DNA of 6,709 nt from contig CAMYZR010000078.1 of the NCBI GenBank assembly GCA_947303905.1, positions 1 to 6,709 of the forward strand. The letters are read 5' to 3'. Positions 1-5,675 of the stretch are shown piece after piece (positions within the stretch are counted from its first letter, which is position 1; the number at the start of each line of letters is the position of its first letter). Source of the stretch: an uncultured Atopobiaceae bacterium (lineage in GTDB: Bacteria > Actinomycetota > Coriobacteriia > Coriobacteriales > Atopobiaceae). The position numbers and the translations under genes were made by a program. The notes beneath the pieces are model-generated. The model did not search any database and was not told the origin of the DNA. It worked only from the letters and a program-made list of their open reading frames with translations.

Positions 1-941
1 ACTTTATCACCGCCTTCAAGATCATCCCGTTCCTGCTGCTTGCCGTTGTCGGCCTGTTCTTCATGAAGAGCGCGAACTTCGGTGCACAGATCGAGGGTTC
101 CGCGGGTGCCACCGGCAGCATCATGACCGCGATCGTCGCAGGCATTGCGGCTACCACCTGGTCGTATGACGGCATGCAGACCTGCGTCACCATGGGCGGC
201 GAGATCAAGGATCCCAAGAAGAACATGCCCATCGCCCTCATCGGCACCGTCGGCGTGTGCACGCTGCTCTACGTCATGCTTGTCACCGCTGCCGTCGGCA
301 TGACCGACGTCAATGTCCTCGCAAGCGCAGACGCTCCCATCGCGACCGCGTTCGAGGCCATCATGGGCAAGACCTCCGGCACCGTTGCGGCACTTCTTGC
401 CATCGTGGTCGTTACCGGCTCGCTCTCCTCGCTCATCATGTTCCAGGCTCGCGGCGAGATGAAGGCAGCCCAGGAAGGCTACTGGTGGCGCAGCTGGGGC
501 AACATCCACCCCAAGTACGACTCGCCTGTCGTCTCCATGCTCTGGCAGTCTGGCTTCGCCCTGATCCTCGTGTGGCTCTCCACCATCCAGGACCTGCTCG
601 GCATCTTCACCTTCATCTGCCTCGTGCGTAACGCCCTGCTCTTCGTGGCTTGGTTCCCCCTGCAGAAGAAGGACAACTACAGGCCTACGTTCAAGGCCCC
701 CGGCGGCGCCATCATGGCCCTTCTGGCCATCGTCCCCTCCGCCATCCTGGCCTATGGCGAGCTCCAGTGGAACGGCCTGCTCGATGGCTCCACCCCGCTC
801 TTCAGCTGGAACCCCATCTCGGCCGGAATCCTGGTGATTGCGTCCGCGCTGCCGTTCTACTTCTACTTCAAGAAGACCAACGCGGACATCATCGAAGAGG
901 CCGAGCGCAAGCGCAACGAGGTCATCTTCCACGGCGAGTAG
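1..941 (+). CDS. FrlA-like APC-family permease (partial, 5' end missing)
   Basis: This is a cytoplasmic-membrane transporter of the amino acid-polyamine-organocation superfamily. It probably imports fructoselysine or a related glycated amine. The frame is open from base 3 to the stop at 939-941, giving 312 visible residues. FrlA is about 445 residues, so roughly the N-terminal third is missing. Visible in order are a membrane segment (residues 4-20, AFKIIPFLLLAVVGLFF), then GATGS and TTWSYDG (51-57), then EIKDPKKNMP (67-76), several more hydrophobic segments, GSLSS and IHPKYDSP. From memory, E. coli FrlA has nearly the same strings (KIIPF, GATGS, TSWSYTG, GEIKNPGK, GSLSS, HPKYNTP), a closer match than to a generic amino acid permease. 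Four genes resembling or standing in for frl functions follow, which supports the assignment. The internal ATG at base 63 is not the true start, because conserved sequence continues upstream. The substrate is inferred. Confidence 0.88.
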   Translation, partial: FITAFKIIPFLLLAVVGLFFMKSANFGAQIEGSAGATGSIMTAIVAGIAATTWSYDGMQTCVTMGGEIKDPKKNMPIALIGTVGVCTLLYVMLVTAAVGMTDVNVLASADAPIATAFEAIMGKTSGTVAALLAIVVVTGSLSSLIMFQARGEMKAAQEGYWWRSWGNIHPKYDSPVVSMLWQSGFALILVWLSTIQDLLGIFTFICLVRNALLFVAWFPLQKKDNYRPTFKAPGGAIMALLAIVPSAILAYGELQWNGLLDGSTPLFSWNPISAGILVIASALPFYFYFKKTNADIIEEAERKRNEVIFHGE

Positions 942-982
942 CACAGCGTCTGCGCGAGAAGTCCGTCTGACCTGAACAGACA

Positions 983-1021
983 GGGGCCGCCCGTGCGTCC
1001 ATGCGGACGTCGGGCGGCCCC
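983..1021 (+). terminator. GC-rich hairpin after the permease gene
   Basis: GGGGCCGCCCG (983-993) pairs perfectly with CGGGCGGCCCC (1011-1021). The loop contains a further stem, CGTCC/GGACG (996-1000 and 1005-1009), so almost the whole element folds. It begins 41 bases after the permease stop. The following bases (GTTGCGCTT) are only weakly T-rich, so it may terminate partially and let some transcripts continue into the nagB-like gene 71 bases on. Confidence 0.72.
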
Positions 1022-1078
1022 GTTGCGCTTGGACGGGTGCAACCTGTTTGGACGTGGCGGCGAATGACCCAAACCGAA

Positions 1079-1084
1079 GGGAGG
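1079..1084 (+). promoter_or_regulatory. Ribosome binding site fixing the nagB-like start
   Basis: GGGAGG lies 8 bases before the ATG at 1093, a normal Shine-Dalgarno distance. The same frame is open further upstream with an ATG at 1048, but that codon has no purine-rich site in front of it and the extra 15 residues do not look like part of the NagB fold. The start at 1093 is therefore preferred. Confidence 0.8.
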
Positions 1085-1092
1085 CTGGTCCT

Positions 1093-1986
1093 ATGCTTCA
1101 GAATCGGCTTACAGCCAGCGAGGTTCTCTCCTGGTGCTCCATCCCCTGGCGAGAGCTCAAGGAGCGAGACCTCAAGGTCAGGCTTGATGTGTACCCCGAA
1201 AAGCACGACATGTTCCAGGCCATCGGAAACATGATGGCTGACGAGGTGATAGCCCACAACGCCGCCGGAGAGCCCACCAAGTGGGTGCTGCCCGCTGGCC
1301 CCACCGACGAGTACGACGTGTTCTGCCGTCGGGTGAATGAGGAGCGTATCGACTGCACCAACCTCTGGGTCTTCCACATGGACGAGTTTCTTGACTGGCA
1401 GGGCCGTCCCTATCCGGTTGCTGATACCTACGAGAGCCTCGAGGGCACCATGCTGGCCTGCTTCTACGACCGCATCGATCCTGCATTGCGCCCGCCCGAG
1501 GACCATCGCATCTGGCCACGCATCTCCGATCTGGACGCTGCCGACAACCTCTGTGACGAGTTGGGTGGCGTCGACACCGTGTGGGCGGGCATCGGCGCCA
1601 CGGGGCTTGTGGCCTTCAACGAGGCTCCGCGCAGCTTCTGCCGGCACCTTACGGTGGAGGAGTATGCGGCATCCAAGACCCGCGTCGGCGTGCTCAACGA
1701 CGACACGATGGTTGCCTTGGCGGAGCGCTCGTTTGGCGGCTGCCTCGACCGCGTACCTCCCATGTATATCACCATCGGCTTCCACATCATCTGCTCGGCC
1801 AGGCGAGCCGTGTATATGGTGGCTACGGGCGATTGGAAGAAGACGGTCTGCCGCATCCTGCTGCTGAGCGAGCCGACCGTGGAATATCCAGTCACGATAC
1901 TTCCTGCCTACATCCCCGATGCCACGCTCATGACCACCGAGTACACCATCGATCACCCGTTGTCGCACCAGGTTAGGGGATGGTAG
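1093..1986 (+). CDS. Divergent NagB/glucosamine-6-phosphate isomerase-family protein with altered active site
   Basis: This 297-residue cytosolic protein belongs to the NagB/RpiA/6-phosphogluconolactonase fold. E. coli NagB is 266 residues; the extra length here is mostly N-terminal. Visible signatures are a phosphate-loop equivalent PAGPTDEY (67-74, compare PTGGTP), FHMDEFL (94-100, compare NMDEY with catalytic Asp72), TYESL (112-116) and GIGATGLVAFNE (166-177, compare GVGNDGHIAFNE). Asp97 and Glu177 match NagB Asp72 and Glu148. The positions of Asp141 and His143 are Thr170 and Leu172, so two classical catalytic residues are absent. Ordinary glucosamine-6-phosphate deaminase activity is therefore doubtful. 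The gene overlaps the kinase gene by 7 bases, implying translational coupling and a shared pathway. It may act on an N-substituted amino sugar phosphate or isomerise an intermediate; this is inference. Family membership is secure and function is not. Confidence 0.85.
   Translation: MLQNRLTASEVLSWCSIPWRELKERDLKVRLDVYPEKHDMFQAIGNMMADEVIAHNAAGEPTKWVLPAGPTDEYDVFCRRVNEERIDCTNLWVFHMDEFLDWQGRPYPVADTYESLEGTMLACFYDRIDPALRPPEDHRIWPRISDLDAADNLCDELGGVDTVWAGIGATGLVAFNEAPRSFCRHLTVEEYAASKTRVGVLNDDTMVALAERSFGGCLDRVPPMYITIGFHIICSARRAVYMVATGDWKKTVCRILLLSEPTVEYPVTILPAYIPDATLMTTEYTIDHPLSHQVRGW
1975..1979 (+). promoter_or_regulatory. Ribosome binding site for the kinase gene, inside the nagB-like 3' end
   Basis: AGGGG ends directly against the ATG at 1980, which leaves no spacing for that start. 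It is 9 bases from the in-frame GTG at 1989, a workable distance. The site favours GTG 1989 as the real kinase start, giving an N-terminus of MSRAFDVIV. In that case the genes would be separated by 2 bases rather than overlapping. Confidence 0.5.
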
Positions 1987-2927
1987 ATGTGAGCAGGGCT
2001 TTCGACGTCATCGTGCTCAACTCGCACGGCGTGGGTCAGTATGCCTACTGCGACCACATGCCCGTGTGGGGTGAGACGCTGTCCGTCAAGAATTGGCATG
2101 TGGCCGAAGACGGCGGAAAAGGCTCCAATGTCACGGTGGCACTGGGTCGCTTGGGCTTGCGCGTGGCCTACATTGGCAAAGTGGGCAACGACCCTTGGGG
2201 CGATTTGGGCGACAAGTGGATGCGTGATGCGGGGGCCGACACAACCTACCTCTACCGTAGCGATGAGGTGTCCACGGGAACAGGCCTCATCCTCATTGGT
2301 CCTGATGGCCAGAATGCCATCATCGACGGTGATTCGTCGAGCGTCAAGCTCACCGTCGAGGAGGTCACAGCTGCGCTTGATGACATGGCTGGCTCTGCAT
2401 ACTTCGTGACGGGTTTCGAGGTGCCGCAGCGCGTCTCCCAGGCGGGTGCCAGATACGCCAAGAAGCTCGGCATGACCGTTGTGCTCAATCCCTCACCGCT
2501 ACCTCAGGAGCCTATGGGGCGGCTTGACTATGTGGACTATCTCTTCATCAACGAGCTGGAGGGTCACTACATCGCGGGACTGCCTGAGGACTCTGAACTC
2601 GACGCGGCATCGCTCGCAGCCGAGGTCAAGAGAGCCTGCGGCGTGGGCAACGTGATCCTGACGCTAGGCAGCGAGGGGGCCTGCGCGCTCACGGCAGCGG
2701 AGGAGTTCTTTTTCGTGGACCCCTTGCGCGTGGATAAGGCGGTGAACACCGCCGGCGCAGGTGACGGCTTCATGGCGGCTAGCGTGTTTGGGCTGGTGCG
2801 GGGCAAAGGCCTGCGGGAGGCCATGGACTGGGCAGCTAAGTACGCTGCGCTCTCCGTGACCATCGAGGGCACCATTCCCTCCTATCGTCCGCTCGCAGAG
2901 GTGGAGGCGTTCATCGCGAAGCTTTAG
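1980..2927 (+). CDS. PfkB/ribokinase-family sugar kinase (candidate fructoselysine 6-kinase, FrlD role)
   Basis: This ATP-dependent carbohydrate kinase of the PfkB family has 315 residues from the ATG, or 312 from the better-spaced GTG at 1989; both lengths are normal for ribokinase-like enzymes. The N-terminal PfkB signature is GGKGSNVTVALGRLG (45-59) and the C-terminal signature is NTAGAGDGFMAA (256-267), with catalytic base Asp262 and the GAGD anion hole intact. ILTLGSEGA, shortly before the C-terminal signature, matches the usual nucleotide-site strand. In the frl pathway a PfkB kinase phosphorylates the 6-OH of imported fructoselysine before deglycation, and this is the only kinase in the window. 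The GGKGSN signature is closer to ribokinase than to E. coli FrlD (GGNAVN, from memory), so the substrate could be another sugar or sugar-amine. It is coupled to the upstream nagB-like gene and faces the deglycase arm. The family is certain and the substrate is inferred. Confidence 0.88.
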   Translation: MVDVSRAFDVIVLNSHGVGQYAYCDHMPVWGETLSVKNWHVAEDGGKGSNVTVALGRLGLRVAYIGKVGNDPWGDLGDKWMRDAGADTTYLYRSDEVSTGTGLILIGPDGQNAIIDGDSSSVKLTVEEVTAALDDMAGSAYFVTGFEVPQRVSQAGARYAKKLGMTVVLNPSPLPQEPMGRLDYVDYLFINELEGHYIAGLPEDSELDAASLAAEVKRACGVGNVILTLGSEGACALTAAEEFFFVDPLRVDKAVNTAGAGDGFMAASVFGLVRGKGLREAMDWAAKYAALSVTIEGTIPSYRPLAEVEAFIAKL

Positions 2928-2977
2928 CTCGTCGCCGTCACTGTTGGTGCAAGCAGAATCGTTGTCGCTCTTGCGAA

Positions 2978-3008
2978 ATGTGGCTCCCTTGCGCAAAGGG
3001 AGCCACAT
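2978..3008. terminator. Bidirectional terminator hairpin between convergent genes
   Basis: ATGTGGCTCCCTT (2978-2990) and AAGGGAGCCACAT (2996-3008) form a perfect 13-bp stem with a five-base loop, GCGCA. The hairpin lies 50 bases after the kinase stop and 33 bases after the stop of the opposing epimerase gene, so it can fold in either transcript. Neither flank has a clear T run, which is common for GC-rich actinobacterial terminators. It is the only notable element in this short convergent gap. Confidence 0.8.
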
Positions 3009-3041
3009 CAAGGTGCGCCTCTTCGGAAGTACGAGACCGCG

Positions 3042-3902
3042 TTATTCCTCGGGCACACCCAGCACTTCACGCAGGTAGGCGCACGAGCGCTCGTGCGGGC
3101 TGTGTGGGTCCTCCCAGTAGATCGAGTCGTTCACCTCAAGGTCGATGCCGTTGGCAAAGTCGTTGGCTTCCAGAACGTCCAGCCAGTGCCGCATGAGCTC
3201 GGACCCAAAGTCTCCCGTGCCTAGCTCCTCGTGGTGCGAATCGGCAAAGTGGATCCACTCCACCTTGTCGCCGAAGGTCTCGAAGTAGTCCTCCAGGGTC
3301 TCGCCGAACATGACCATGGGGATGACGTCGAGGCAGACGCGCAGGTTGGGGGAGCCTACCTCGTCAAGCACGTACTTCACGTCCTCCTTGGTGAGCACGA
3401 GGTTGCTCTCGTAGGGTTGCAGCTGCTCCAGCGGCATGAGTATGTCGGCATCTTCGGCTAGGTCGAGGATGGCGCGATAGGTGTCCACAAGACGCTTCAT
3501 TGACTCCTCGCGCGGCAGGTTGCGCGGGCCGCAGCCCGAGTTGAGGAAGATGCGCGGGCAGTCGAGGATATGCGCGTCCTCCATGCACCATTTGAAGTGC
3601 TCGATGGTGCGCCGACGGATGCCCTCGCTCGGATCGGAGAAGTTGAAGGGGTATCCGAGCGTTTCGGGTGTGTAGATGGGGCATGTCTGGTCACGGGCGG
3701 CCATCTCGGCCTTCATACGCTTGAGCTCGGCTTCGGCTGCCTGAGGCGTCTCCCAGTCGGCACGATAGAAGAACGGCTCGGCGCCCCACAGGTCCACCTT
3801 ATGGATGCCACAGCGCGCAAGGGAGTCGAGAAAGTACTCAAAGGGATAGTGCACGTAGGACGGTCCCATAATGGAGACATCTCGCATGGTGATGGCGGAC
3901 AT
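3042..3902 (-). CDS. FrlC-like sugar epimerase, xylose isomerase-like TIM barrel
   Basis: This 286-residue cytosolic protein of the AP-endonuclease-2/xylose isomerase-like TIM-barrel family is the probable counterpart of FrlC, which interconverts psicoselysine and fructoselysine (3-epimerisation) in E. coli. Family-specific strings are YTPETLGYPFN (77-87; E. coli FrlC has YTPETNGYPYN, from memory) and MPLEQLQPYESNLV (156-169; FrlC has LEPLTPYESNVV). Expected divalent-metal ligands are present in order: Glu159, Asp192 (CLDVIP), His218 (WIHFADS) and Glu256 (DLEVND). E. coli FrlC is about 276 residues, so the length is normal. The ATG start has AGGAG five bases upstream (3908-3912). It lies 61 bases after the FrlB-like gene on the same strand, with no strong terminator between them, so the two are probably co-transcribed. 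The exact substrate is unproven, but the FrlA- and FrlB-like neighbours support a ketosamine. Confidence 0.85.
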   Translation of the reverse strand: MSAITMRDVSIMGPSYVHYPFEYFLDSLARCGIHKVDLWGAEPFFYRADWETPQAAEAELKRMKAEMAARDQTCPIYTPETLGYPFNFSDPSEGIRRRTIEHFKWCMEDAHILDCPRIFLNSGCGPRNLPREESMKRLVDTYRAILDLAEDADILMPLEQLQPYESNLVLTKEDVKYVLDEVGSPNLRVCLDVIPMVMFGETLEDYFETFGDKVEWIHFADSHHEELGTGDFGSELMRHWLDVLEANDFANGIDLEVNDSIYWEDPHSPHERSCAYLREVLGVPEE

Positions 3903-3917
3903 CTTGGCTCCTATTCT

Positions 3918-3947
3918 GAGAGAAGGGCGTGGCGAGGCGGTTCTCTC
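3918..3947. repeat. Inverted repeat between the deglycase and epimerase genes
   Basis: GAGAGAA (3918-3924) and TTCTCTC (3941-3947) are reverse complements separated by 16 bases. In the minus-strand transcript this would form a modest stem just upstream of the epimerase ribosome binding site. It might affect processing or translation, but seven base pairs over a 16-base loop is weak evidence. Confidence 0.3.
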
Positions 3948-3963
3948 CCGTTCTTGGGGACGA

Positions 3964-4959
3964 TCAGTAGTCGAGCGCCCGATAGTAGCGACGAATGTCC
4001 ACCGGATGGCAGTTGATCTTCTCGATGTGCACGTCGATGCGGTTGGTGACGGCGTGAGTCACCAGGTGCGACAGGTATCCGCGATACTCGTCGGAAATGC
4101 CTGGCAGCGCATAGTCCCTGGAGTCGATGAAGGTGCAGTTGGCACAGATCTTCGGGAGGAAGGCCTTGACGCGCTCGGAAAGCGGGCGTTCGGCATCCTC
4201 GGCAAGGAAGACGGTCACGTTGGTGTCGCGGTCGACGATCTCGAGCATACCGTGGAAGAACTCGGCAGGATGGATGGACTTGGTGCGCAGCCAGTGCTGC
4301 TCCTCCCAATAGCACATGCCATAGGAGTAGGTTGAGCCGCCCTGTACGCCACCACCCACAAAGTAGTGGATGGGGTCGTCGTGGTGCTTCTTTGCAAAGG
4401 AGCGCGCAAACTTGTCAGAGGCCTTGCCCACGTCCACCAGGTCCTGGGCGAGGTGCGCGTCAATCTGGGCGTAGTACTCTTCGTACTGCGGGAACTGCCC
4501 GGCATTGAACATGAAGCGGTCCACTACCATGAAGAACTTGAGCTGCTCGTTCTCGGGATAGGTGATGCAGTGCGTGACCGTCTGAGCCAGTGGGGCATCG
4601 GCCACGTCGATGAACCCGATGGACGTGCAGCCACGCTCGTTCAGCTGCTTCATGGACTCCACGACCTCGGCGGTGTTGCCCGAGACGGAACTGATGACGA
4701 TGACGGAGTCCTTGGTGATGCGGCGGTCTCCGCGAGTGTTGAATTCGGCGGCATTGAGGGAGTAGACCGGGAGGTCAGAGAGCTCGACCGCATGCGACTC
4801 CACCTGGAGGGCCGATGCCCAGGTGCCACCGATGCCGAGGTACACGATACGGTCATAGCCCCTCTCGCAGATGCCGTCGACGATCTTCTCGATTTGTGGG
4901 CGCAAGGCGAGGGCCCCGTTTACACTGTCAAGCTGCCTTTGTTCGTCAAACTTCAACAT
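3964..4959 (-). CDS. FrlB-like SIS-domain deglycase
   Basis: This 331-residue cytosolic protein has two sugar isomerase (SIS) domains and is related to FrlB and GlmS-type isomerases. FrlB cleaves fructoselysine 6-phosphate to glucose 6-phosphate and lysine. SIS domain 1 shows YLGIGGTWAS (40-49) and the Ser-rich sugar-phosphate loop SSVSGNTAEV (90-99). SIS domain 2 begins FVGGGVQGGST (200-210). The string AEFFHGMLEIVD (232-243) matches GEFRHGPLEIVE in E. coli FrlB (from memory); its Glu233 and His236 lie in the active-site region. The C-terminus IRRYYRALDY resembles the FrlB end ERRYYGGLVEY, and the length is close to FrlB's (about 340). The glutaminase domain of GlmS is absent. The start is supported by GAGGGG five bases upstream (4965-4970). 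It is the first gene of the minus arm, ahead of the epimerase. Related deglycases act on fructose-asparagine or glucoselysine phosphates, so the amine partner is open. Confidence 0.86.
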   Translation of the reverse strand: MLKFDEQRQLDSVNGALALRPQIEKIVDGICERGYDRIVYLGIGGTWASALQVESHAVELSDLPVYSLNAAEFNTRGDRRITKDSVIVISSVSGNTAEVVESMKQLNERGCTSIGFIDVADAPLAQTVTHCITYPENEQLKFFMVVDRFMFNAGQFPQYEEYYAQIDAHLAQDLVDVGKASDKFARSFAKKHHDDPIHYFVGGGVQGGSTYSYGMCYWEEQHWLRTKSIHPAEFFHGMLEIVDRDTNVTVFLAEDAERPLSERVKAFLPKICANCTFIDSRDYALPGISDEYRGYLSHLVTHAVTNRIDVHIEKINCHPVDIRRYYRALDY

Positions 4960-4975
4960 GCTTACCCCTCTCCGA

Positions 4976-4997
4976 AGCTTTTGGTCTTCTAAAAGCT
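4976..4997 (-). promoter_or_regulatory. Candidate operator in the leader of the deglycase arm
   Basis: AGCTTTT (4976-4982) and AAAAGCT (4991-4997) are perfect 7-bp inverted arms around an 8-base spacer, giving a 22-bp dyad. It sits between the AT-rich promoter region and the ribosome binding site of the FrlB-like gene, where a bound repressor would block transcription. A direct repeat, TACAAG-CG-TACAAG (4997-5010), abuts it. A transcription factor site is inferred; no regulator gene is in the window. It could instead be a small leader hairpin. Confidence 0.4.
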
Positions 4998-5009
4998 ACA
5001 AGCGTACAA

Positions 5010-5039
5010 GTTATAAATAAATATAGACCAATTGAAGAA
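5010..5039 (-). promoter_or_regulatory. Candidate promoter of the deglycase-epimerase arm
   Basis: A markedly AT-rich island (about 5010-5030) stands out in otherwise GC-rich sequence, 50-80 bases before the FrlB-like start. On the minus strand it contains TATAAC (5010-5015), a fair -10 element. The best upstream partner, TTCTTC (5034-5039) at an 18-base spacing, is a poor -35, so a regulated or activator-assisted promoter is possible. The rest of the gap up to the terminator at 5122 shows nothing recognisable. Confidence 0.4.
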
Positions 5040-5121
5040 CCGGAGCAGCTGTGAGAATGAATCATCGTGTTTTGTCCGCAAGCGGCTATGAACACGGCGC
5101 ATCGGGTGCATGGCCACAAGA

Positions 5122-5155
5122 AGGCGCCCACCTCCAGCGACGGAGGTGGGCGCCT
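5122..5155 (-). terminator. Rho-independent terminator of the feo operon
   Basis: AGGCGCCCACCTCC (5122-5135) pairs perfectly with GGAGGTGGGCGCCT (5142-5155) around a six-base loop. On the minus strand it is followed by TCTTGT, a partly T-rich tail. It lies 25 bases beyond the stop of the HMA-domain gene and insulates the iron operon from the downstream deglycase arm. Confidence 0.85.
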
Positions 5156-5180
5156 GTCTGGCATTGCGTTGTTGTACGGA

Positions 5181-5432
5181 TCAGAGCAGCCCGAGAAAGC
5201 GCTTCTTCTGGTAGGGCTCCGAGCTGATGGAGAGCAGGTCGTAGCCGGTCTCGGCAATCACCGTGCGGATGCGCTCCTCGTCGAGAGGCTCATCTGACAC
5301 GACGACGCACTGCTTCTTCTTACGGTTGCTCTTGGCGCTCTTGACGGCAAAATGCTTGCGGATGGCGTCGTTGATGTGCGCCTCGCACATCTCGCACATC
5401 ATGCCATCGATACCGATGGTGGTCTGGATCAT
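5181..5432 (-). CDS. Small heavy-metal-associated (HMA) domain protein
   Basis: This 83-residue soluble protein consists essentially of one HMA ferredoxin-like domain. The metal-binding motif is GMMCEMC (10-16), a CxxC with Cys13 and Cys16, followed by the helix EAHINDAIRK. The IAETGYDLL string late in the protein is the usual end of the HMA fold, and a basic tail (QKKRF) follows. Such proteins resemble CopZ-type chaperones that carry soft metals; the domain is also found on P-type ATPases. Here it is the last gene after feoB and the FeoB-associated protein, so a role in metal handling or sensing linked to iron uptake is inferred, though copper binding remains possible. Its ATG overlaps the preceding stop (ATGA, 5429-5432), with GGAGGT upstream inside the previous gene, indicating translational coupling. 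Confidence 0.85.
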   Translation of the reverse strand: MIQTTIGIDGMMCEMCEAHINDAIRKHFAVKSAKSNRKKKQCVVVSDEPLDEERIRTVIAETGYDLLSISSEPYQKKRFLGLL

Positions 5433-5653
5433 GGCCTGACCTCCTTCGCCTGCTCGGTAAGCGCGTCGAGCTGCGCGATCTGCTCACGGCTCAGCTTGAG
5501 GCGCGGCGTCGCGCACTTGCTCCCGCAGCTCCCGCAGTTCCCGCTGCAGCTGGCGCTGTCACAGGTGCGGATGGTGCCCCGCAGCATGCCACGTACGATG
5601 AGCGCGATTACGGCAGCCAAGACGGCAAGTATGGGCATGTCCACAAGGTTCAC
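5429..5653 (-). CDS. FeoB-associated Cys-rich membrane protein
   Basis: This 74-residue protein matches the FeoB-associated Cys-rich membrane protein family. It has one N-terminal membrane segment (about residues 7-20, PILAVLAAVIALIV) followed by a positively charged stretch (RGMLRGTIR) and a Cys/Gly cluster. The cysteines are Cys31, 36, 40, 43 and 47, with spacing C-x4-C-x3-C-x2-C-x3-C. A short polar helix ends the protein. The family is usually encoded directly downstream of feoB, as here, and is thought to assist Fe(II) transport, though its mechanism is not established. The start is GTG at 5651-5653, with GAGG five bases upstream (5659-5662). It is 63 bases from feoB, with a hairpin in between, and overlaps the HMA gene by four bases. 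Confidence 0.9.
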   Translation of the reverse strand: MNLVDMPILAVLAAVIALIVRGMLRGTIRTCDSASCSGNCGSCGSKCATPRLKLSREQIAQLDALTEQAKEVRP

Positions 5654-5660
5654 GAGAACC
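5647..5660 (-). repeat. Short palindrome covering the start of the Cys-rich protein gene
   Basis: GGTTC (5647-5651) and GAACC (5656-5660) are inverted arms around ACGA. In the mRNA the small stem would include part of the ribosome binding site and bases of the GTG start codon, so it could lower translation initiation. Five base pairs is weak, and the effect is inferred. Confidence 0.3.
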
Positions 5661-5675
5661 TCTTTTCAGAGATGA

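Noticed and set aside
1046..1074. Inverted repeat GTTTGG/CCAAAC before the nagB-like gene
   Set aside because: Arms of six bases with a 17-base spacer can easily occur by chance, and no promoter element is placed around them convincingly.
922..1968. Long minus-strand open frame (348 codons) opposite the nagB-like gene
   Set aside because: It is antisense to a clear NagB-family gene, runs across the hairpin at 983-1021, and its translation is low-complexity His/Gly/Val-rich text without any recognisable motif. It is a shadow typical of GC-rich DNA.
1093..1986. 6-phosphogluconolactonase as the identity of the nagB-like gene
   Set aside because: That family shares the fold and keeps a GMGxDGHxASLFP-type block. 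Here the block ends in AFNE, a NagB feature, and the FHMDEF string also matches NagB better.
4366..4992. Plus-strand open frame (208 codons) opposite the SIS-domain gene
   Set aside because: It is fully antisense to the FrlB-like coding sequence, shows no family motif, and has no ribosome binding site comparable to those of the real genes.
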